NCBI GenBank assembly: GCA_902803195.1 | Contig: CADCOX010000058.1 | Span: 1-6,896 of the forward strand | DNA: 6,896 nt | Direction: 5' to 3' | DNA from: an uncultured Bacteroidales bacterium | GTDB taxonomy: Bacteria > Bacteroidota > Bacteroidia > Bacteroidales > Bacteroidaceae | Translations under genes and position numbers: made by a program | Notes under the pieces: generated by a model | Databases searched by the model: none | Seen by the model: the letters and a program-made list of their open reading frames with translations, nothing else | Told to the model about the DNA's origin: nothing | Shown here: piece after piece, positions 4,124-6,896 of the stretch | How the letters are laid out: each line of letters starts with the position of its first letter | How positions within the stretch are numbered: position 1 is the stretch's first letter

Positions 4124-6241
4124 ATGGCAAAACAAGATTTGCATCTGACCCGTAACATCGGCATCATGGCTCACATCGATGCCGGCAAGACGACTACCTC
4201 TGAGCGTATCCTCTTCTACACGGGTCTGACACATAAGATTGGTGAGGTGCACGACGGCGCTGCCACCATGGACTGGATGGCCCAGGAGCAGGAGCGTGGT
4301 ATTACCATCACCTCTGCTGCCACCACTACGTTCTGGAATTGGAACGACAATAAGTACAAGATCAACCTGATTGACACTCCGGGACACGTCGACTTCACCG
4401 CTGAGGTGGAGCGTTCACTGCGTGTGCTTGACGGCGCCGTGGCAGCCTACTGTGCTGTCGGTGGCGTAGAGCCTCAGTCCGAGACCGTGTGGCGTCAGGC
4501 CGACAAGTACAATGTGCCTCGCATCGGTTACGTCAACAAGATGGACCGCAGCGGTGCCGACTTCTTCGAGGTCGTCCGTCAGATGAAGGACGTTCTCGGC
4601 GCAAAGGCCGTGCCCGTTGTCATCCCCATTGGTGCTGAAGAGAACTTCAAGGGCGTCGTGGACCTCATCAAGATGAAGGCTATCCTCTGGCACGATGAGA
4701 CCATGGGGGCCGAGTATGAGGTCGAAGAGATCCCTGCCAACATGGTTGACGAGGCTGAAGAGTGGCGCAACAAGATGCTGGAGACCGTGGCTGAGTACAA
4801 CGACGAGCTGATGGAGAAGTTCTTTGATGATCCTTCGACCATCACCGAGGAGGAGATCCTCACCGCTCTGCGTGCCGCCACCGTCAGCATGGAGATTACT
4901 CCGATGCTTTGCGGCTCCTCGTTCAAGAACAAGGGTGTGCAGACATTGCTCGATTATGTCTGTGCCTTCCTGCCCAGCCCGCTCGATACCCCCAACGTCG
5001 TGGGTACGAACCCCGAGACAGGCGACGAGGAAGACCGTAAGCCCAGCGAGGATGACCACACCTCTGCTCTGGCCTTCAAGATTGCCACGGATCCCTATGT
5101 CGGTCGTCTGACCTTCATCCGTGTCTACTCTGGTAAGGTCGAGGCAGGCTCCTATATCTACAACAGCCGCTCCGGCAAGAAGGAGCGTGTGAGCCGTCTG
5201 TTCCAGATGCACTCCAACCACCAGAACCCCGTTGAGGTCATCTCCGCCGGCGATATCGGTGCTGGCGTAGGCTTCAAGGACATCCGTACGGGCGACACCC
5301 TCTGCGACGAGGAGGCACCCATCGTGCTGGAGTCCATGGACTTCCCCGATCCCGTCATCGGTATCGCCGTGGAGCCCAAGACACAGAAGGACCTCGACAA
5401 GCTCAGCAACGGCCTGGCCAAGCTGGCAGAGGAGGACCCCACCTTCACCGTCAAGACCGACGAGCAGAGCGGCCAGACCGTCATCAGCGGTATGGGCGAG
5501 CTGCACCTCGACATCATCATCGACCGCCTGAAGCGCGAGTTCAAGGTAGAGTGCAACCAGGGTAAGCCCCAGGTCAACTACAAGGAAGCCATCACGAAGA
5601 CTGTCAACCTGCGCGAGGTCTACAAGAAGCAGTCGGGTGGTCGTGGTAAGTTCGCTGACATTATTGTCAACGTAGGTCCCGTGGACGACGACTTCGAGGG
5701 TACAGGCCTGCAGTTCATCAACAGCGTTACGGGCGGTAACATCCCCAAGGAGTTCATTCCCGCTGTGCAGAAGGGCTTTGAGGGCGCTATGAAGAATGGC
5801 GTGCTCGGCGGCTTCCCGATGGATAGCCTGAAGGTCGAGCTGCTCGACGGTTCATTCCACCCCGTTGACTCCGACCAGCTCTCGTTCGAGATTGCTGCTA
5901 TTCAGGCCTACAAGAACGCCTGTGCACAGGCCAAGCCTGTTCTGATGGAGCCCATCATGAAACTTGAGGTGGTGACGCCCGAGGAGAACATGGGTGATGT
6001 CATCGGCGACCTGAACAAGCGTCGTGGACAAGTCGAGGGCATGGACACCAGCCGCAGCGGTGCGCGCATCGTCAAGGCTATGGTTCCCCTGGGCGAGATG
6101 TTCGGCTATGTGACGGCACTCCGTACCATCACCTCCGGCCGTGCCACCAGCAGCATGACCTACGACCATCACGCTCCCGTCTCCAGCAGCATCGCCAAGG
6201 CTGTGCTCGAGGAAGTCAAGGGACGTGTTGACTTGGTCTAA
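4124..6241 (+). CDS. fusA: Elongation factor G
   Basis: The 705-residue product is a full-length EF-G (704 in E. coli), the GTPase that moves tRNAs and mRNA through the ribosome and, with ribosome recycling factor, splits subunits. GTPase motifs: G1 AHIDAGKTT (16-24), G2 RGITIT (58-63), G3 DTPGH (84-88) with catalytic His88, G4 NKMD (138-141), G5-like GSSFKNKG (264-271). Domain II follows (~290-400). Domain III carries GMGELHLDIIIDRLKREF. Domain IV shows the tip sequence QSGGRGKFA (503-511) and His579 in DGSFHPVDS, matching the A-site-contacting His of E. coli. Domain V ends with SMTYDHHAPVSSSIAKAV. With all motifs intact and its place in the str cluster, it is the housekeeping EF-G rather than the divergent second EF-G known in some Bacteroides. 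No tuf gene follows. Confidence 0.99.
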   Translation: MAKQDLHLTRNIGIMAHIDAGKTTTSERILFYTGLTHKIGEVHDGAATMDWMAQEQERGITITSAATTTFWNWNDNKYKINLIDTPGHVDFTAEVERSLRVLDGAVAAYCAVGGVEPQSETVWRQADKYNVPRIGYVNKMDRSGADFFEVVRQMKDVLGAKAVPVVIPIGAEENFKGVVDLIKMKAILWHDETMGAEYEVEEIPANMVDEAEEWRNKMLETVAEYNDELMEKFFDDPSTITEEEILTALRAATVSMEITPMLCGSSFKNKGVQTLLDYVCAFLPSPLDTPNVVGTNPETGDEEDRKPSEDDHTSALAFKIATDPYVGRLTFIRVYSGKVEAGSYIYNSRSGKKERVSRLFQMHSNHQNPVEVISAGDIGAGVGFKDIRTGDTLCDEEAPIVLESMDFPDPVIGIAVEPKTQKDLDKLSNGLAKLAEEDPTFTVKTDEQSGQTVISGMGELHLDIIIDRLKREFKVECNQGKPQVNYKEAITKTVNLREVYKKQSGGRGKFADIIVNVGPVDDDFEGTGLQFINSVTGGNIPKEFIPAVQKGFEGAMKNGVLGGFPMDSLKVELLDGSFHPVDSDQLSFEIAAIQAYKNACAQAKPVLMEPIMKLEVVTPEENMGDVIGDLNKRRGQVEGMDTSRSGARIVKAMVPLGEMFGYVTALRTITSGRATSSMTYDHHAPVSSSIAKAVLEEVKGRVDLV

Positions 6242-6242
6242 A

Positions 6243-6299
6243 AGAGTGAAAAATGAAAAGTGAAAGAGTGAAAAATTCATTCATCATTCATCATTCTTC
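6243..6299 (+). repeat. 7-nt purine then pyrimidine arrays in the fusA-rpsJ spacer
   Basis: Units AGAGTGA, AAAATGA, AAAGTGA and AAGAGTGA (8 nt) are followed by AAAATTC, ATTCATC, ATTCATC and ATTCTTC. The first half is purine-rich and the second half is roughly its complement, so the two arrays can form a long imperfect hairpin. It begins 2 nt after the fusA stop codon. Similar strings recur between genes in Prevotella-like genomes from memory; this has not been checked. Confidence 0.75.
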
Positions 6300-6309
6300 A
6301 TCAAATTAA

Positions 6310-6359
6310 TAAGGCAGGGGGCTGCCGAGCATATGACTCTTCGGCAGTCGCCCACCTTA
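6310..6359 (+). promoter_or_regulatory. Long stem-loop between fusA and rpsJ (candidate regulatory RNA)
   Basis: Pairing runs in three blocks. TAAGG (6310-6314) pairs with CCTTA (6355-6359). GGGGG (6317-6321) pairs with CCC (6351-6353), C6349 and U6348, with a bulged G6350. CTGCCGA (6322-6328) pairs with TCGGCAG (6341-6347). The apical loop is 12 nt. No U-tract follows, so it is not an intrinsic terminator. It sits about 40 nt before rpsJ, where the S10 cluster begins. In E. coli the S10 operon is controlled by L4 at its leader; a similar control site here is a hypothesis only. Confidence 0.55.
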
Positions 6360-6398
6360 AATCGTAAATCGTAAATCATTAAATCGTAAAATCAAATC
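6359..6398 (+). repeat. 7-nt AAATCGT array running up to the rpsJ start codon
   Basis: AAATCGT, AAATCGT, AAATCATT, AAATCGT, AAAATC and AAATC run directly into the ATG at 6399. The same unit family is present in the rpsL-rpsG spacer. The rpsJ translation initiation region is therefore built entirely of repeat copies. Confidence 0.8.
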
Positions 6399-6704
6399 AT
6401 GAGTCAGAAGATCAGAATCAAGCTGAAATCCTACGACCACAATCTGGTGGACAAGTCCGCCGAGAAGATCGTGAAGACCGTGAAGGCAACAGGTGCTATC
6501 GTGAGCGGTCCTATTCCCCTCCCCACCCACAAGCGCATCTTCACCGTCAACCGTTCAACGTTCGTCAACAAGAAAGCTCGCGAGCAGTTCCAGCTCTGCA
6601 GCTACAAGCGTCTCATCGACATCTACTCGAGCACCGCTCAGACCGTGGATGCGCTGATGAAGCTCGAGTTGCCCAGCGGCGTGGAAGTAGAGATCAAAGT
6701 GTAG
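6399..6704 (+). CDS. rpsJ: 30S ribosomal protein S10 (NusE)
   Basis: The 101-residue product matches S10 throughout (103 residues in E. coli). S10 is part of the 30S head and, with NusB, also acts in transcription antitermination as NusE. The family signature region GPIPLPTHKR starts at Gly37, followed by FTVNRSTFVNKKAREQFQ in the long beta-hairpin that reaches into the 30S head. It normally heads the S10 operon, and rplC follows here in the standard order. Translation starts at an ATG with no Shine-Dalgarno site. It ends with two consecutive stop codons, TAG TAA (6702-6707). It may be co-transcribed with fusA, since no terminator or clear promoter lies in the 157-nt gap; the stem-loop in that gap is the likeliest point of separate control. 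Confidence 0.99.
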   Translation: MSQKIRIKLKSYDHNLVDKSAEKIVKTVKATGAIVSGPIPLPTHKRIFTVNRSTFVNKKAREQFQLCSYKRLIDIYSSTAQTVDALMKLELPSGVEVEIKV

Positions 6705-6720
6705 TAAAGAACAAGAAAAG

Positions 6721-6792
6721 CTAGAGAAACTAGAACATATAGAAAATCTAGAATATCTAGATCATCTAGAGAATCTAGACCATCTAGAAATA
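6721..6792 (+). repeat. Eight-copy 9-nt CTAGA array between rpsJ and rplC
   Basis: Eight uninterrupted 9-mers: CTAGAGAAA, CTAGAACAT, ATAGAAAAT, CTAGAATAT, CTAGATCAT, CTAGAGAAT, CTAGACCAT, CTAGAAATA. The consensus is CTAGAnnAT, and CTAG is kept in seven of eight while the middle positions vary. It fills 72 of the 109 nt between rpsJ and rplC, ending 21 nt before the rplC start. TCTAGA is self-complementary, so copies can pair with each other in DNA or RNA. Confidence 0.92.
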
Positions 6793-6813
6793 ATAAAATA
6801 ATTAATTACAGAA

Positions 6814-6896
6814 ATGCCAGGATTATTAGGAAAGAAAATCGGAATGACATCCGTTTTCAGTGCCGACGGCAAGAACGTGCCGTGCACTGTTATCGA
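6814..6896 (+). CDS. rplC: 50S ribosomal protein L3, N-terminal fragment (gene continues past window)
   Basis: Twenty-seven complete codons and two extra bases are visible before the window ends. The peptide begins [20 protein letters not shown] and continues NVPCTVI, matching the L3 N-terminus (E. coli MIGLVGKKVGMTRIF, then an acidic residue, DG and VTVIE). L3 is an early-assembly protein of the 50S subunit that reaches toward the peptidyl transferase centre. Position directly after rpsJ is the conserved S10-cluster order, where rplD would be expected next. The ATG follows an AT-rich stretch with no Shine-Dalgarno motif. The CDS is cut by the window edge, not broken. Confidence 0.96.

Noticed and set aside
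4415..5506. Long antisense open frame (363 codons) opposite fusA
   Set aside because: It mirrors the codon bias of fusA. Its peptide is a Val/Leu/Gly/His-rich shadow with no motif, and fusA on the plus strand is unambiguous.
4124..6241. Divergent second EF-G or ribosome-protection protein instead of housekeeping EF-G
   Set aside because: All GTPase motifs, the catalytic His88 and the domain IV His579 are present, the length is standard, and the gene lies in the str cluster.
6310..6359. Intrinsic terminator between fusA and rpsJ
   Set aside because: The stem is strong but is followed by AATCGTAAATCG, not a U-tract, so transcription is expected to continue into rpsJ.
6721..6792. CRISPR-like array at the CTAGA repeats
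   Set aside because: Units are only 9 nt with no spacers, and no cas genes are near. It is a simple tandem repeat.

Overview
The window is a chromosomal segment from a Bacteroidota bacterium, most likely of the order Bacteroidales. The spacer style is suggestive of a Prevotella-type genome, but that finer placement is an impression. The evidence is: promoters of the Bacteroidota form TTG-19 bp-TAnnTTTG, start codons preceded by A-rich stretches instead of Shine-Dalgarno motifs, a lipoprotein with acidic residues directly after the lipobox cysteine, and a DUF3467-type gene beside the str ribosomal cluster. All genes are on the plus strand.

Region 1 (1-2091) is an envelope pair. It holds the 3' part of an OmpA-family outer-membrane protein with a C-terminal peptidoglycan-binding domain, then a 409-residue lipoprotein, probably surface exposed, with a lipocalin-like N-terminal part, a Pro-Glu linker and a Tyr/Asp-rich C-terminal part. 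The pair closes with a strong intrinsic terminator (2052-2091).

Region 2 (2092-2937) starts a separate transcription unit. A consensus promoter leads through a roughly 150-nt leader, with a 17-nt tandem duplication and hairpins, into a small DUF3467-family gene. The next 278 bp hold mutually exclusive hairpins, a 10-nt duplication, a second promoter with the same core as the first, and a hairpin at the predicted 5' end of the rpsL mRNA.

Region 3 (2938-6896) is the str cluster running directly into the S10 cluster: rpsL (S12), rpsG (S7), fusA (EF-G), rpsJ (S10) and the first 27 codons of rplC (L3). The products make up small-subunit assembly and decoding (S12, S7, S10), large-subunit assembly (L3) and the translocase (EF-G). 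No tufA gene lies between fusA and rpsJ.

The protein-coding content is ordinary. What stands out is the spacers. All four intercistronic gaps of the ribosomal cluster (94-231 nt, long for such an operon) carry short tandem arrays with 7-, 8- or 9-nt units, a different unit in most gaps and one unit family shared by two gaps. Some also carry stem-loops, the clearest at 6310-6359 between fusA and rpsJ. No defence system, mobile element, CRISPR array, tRNA or rRNA was seen.
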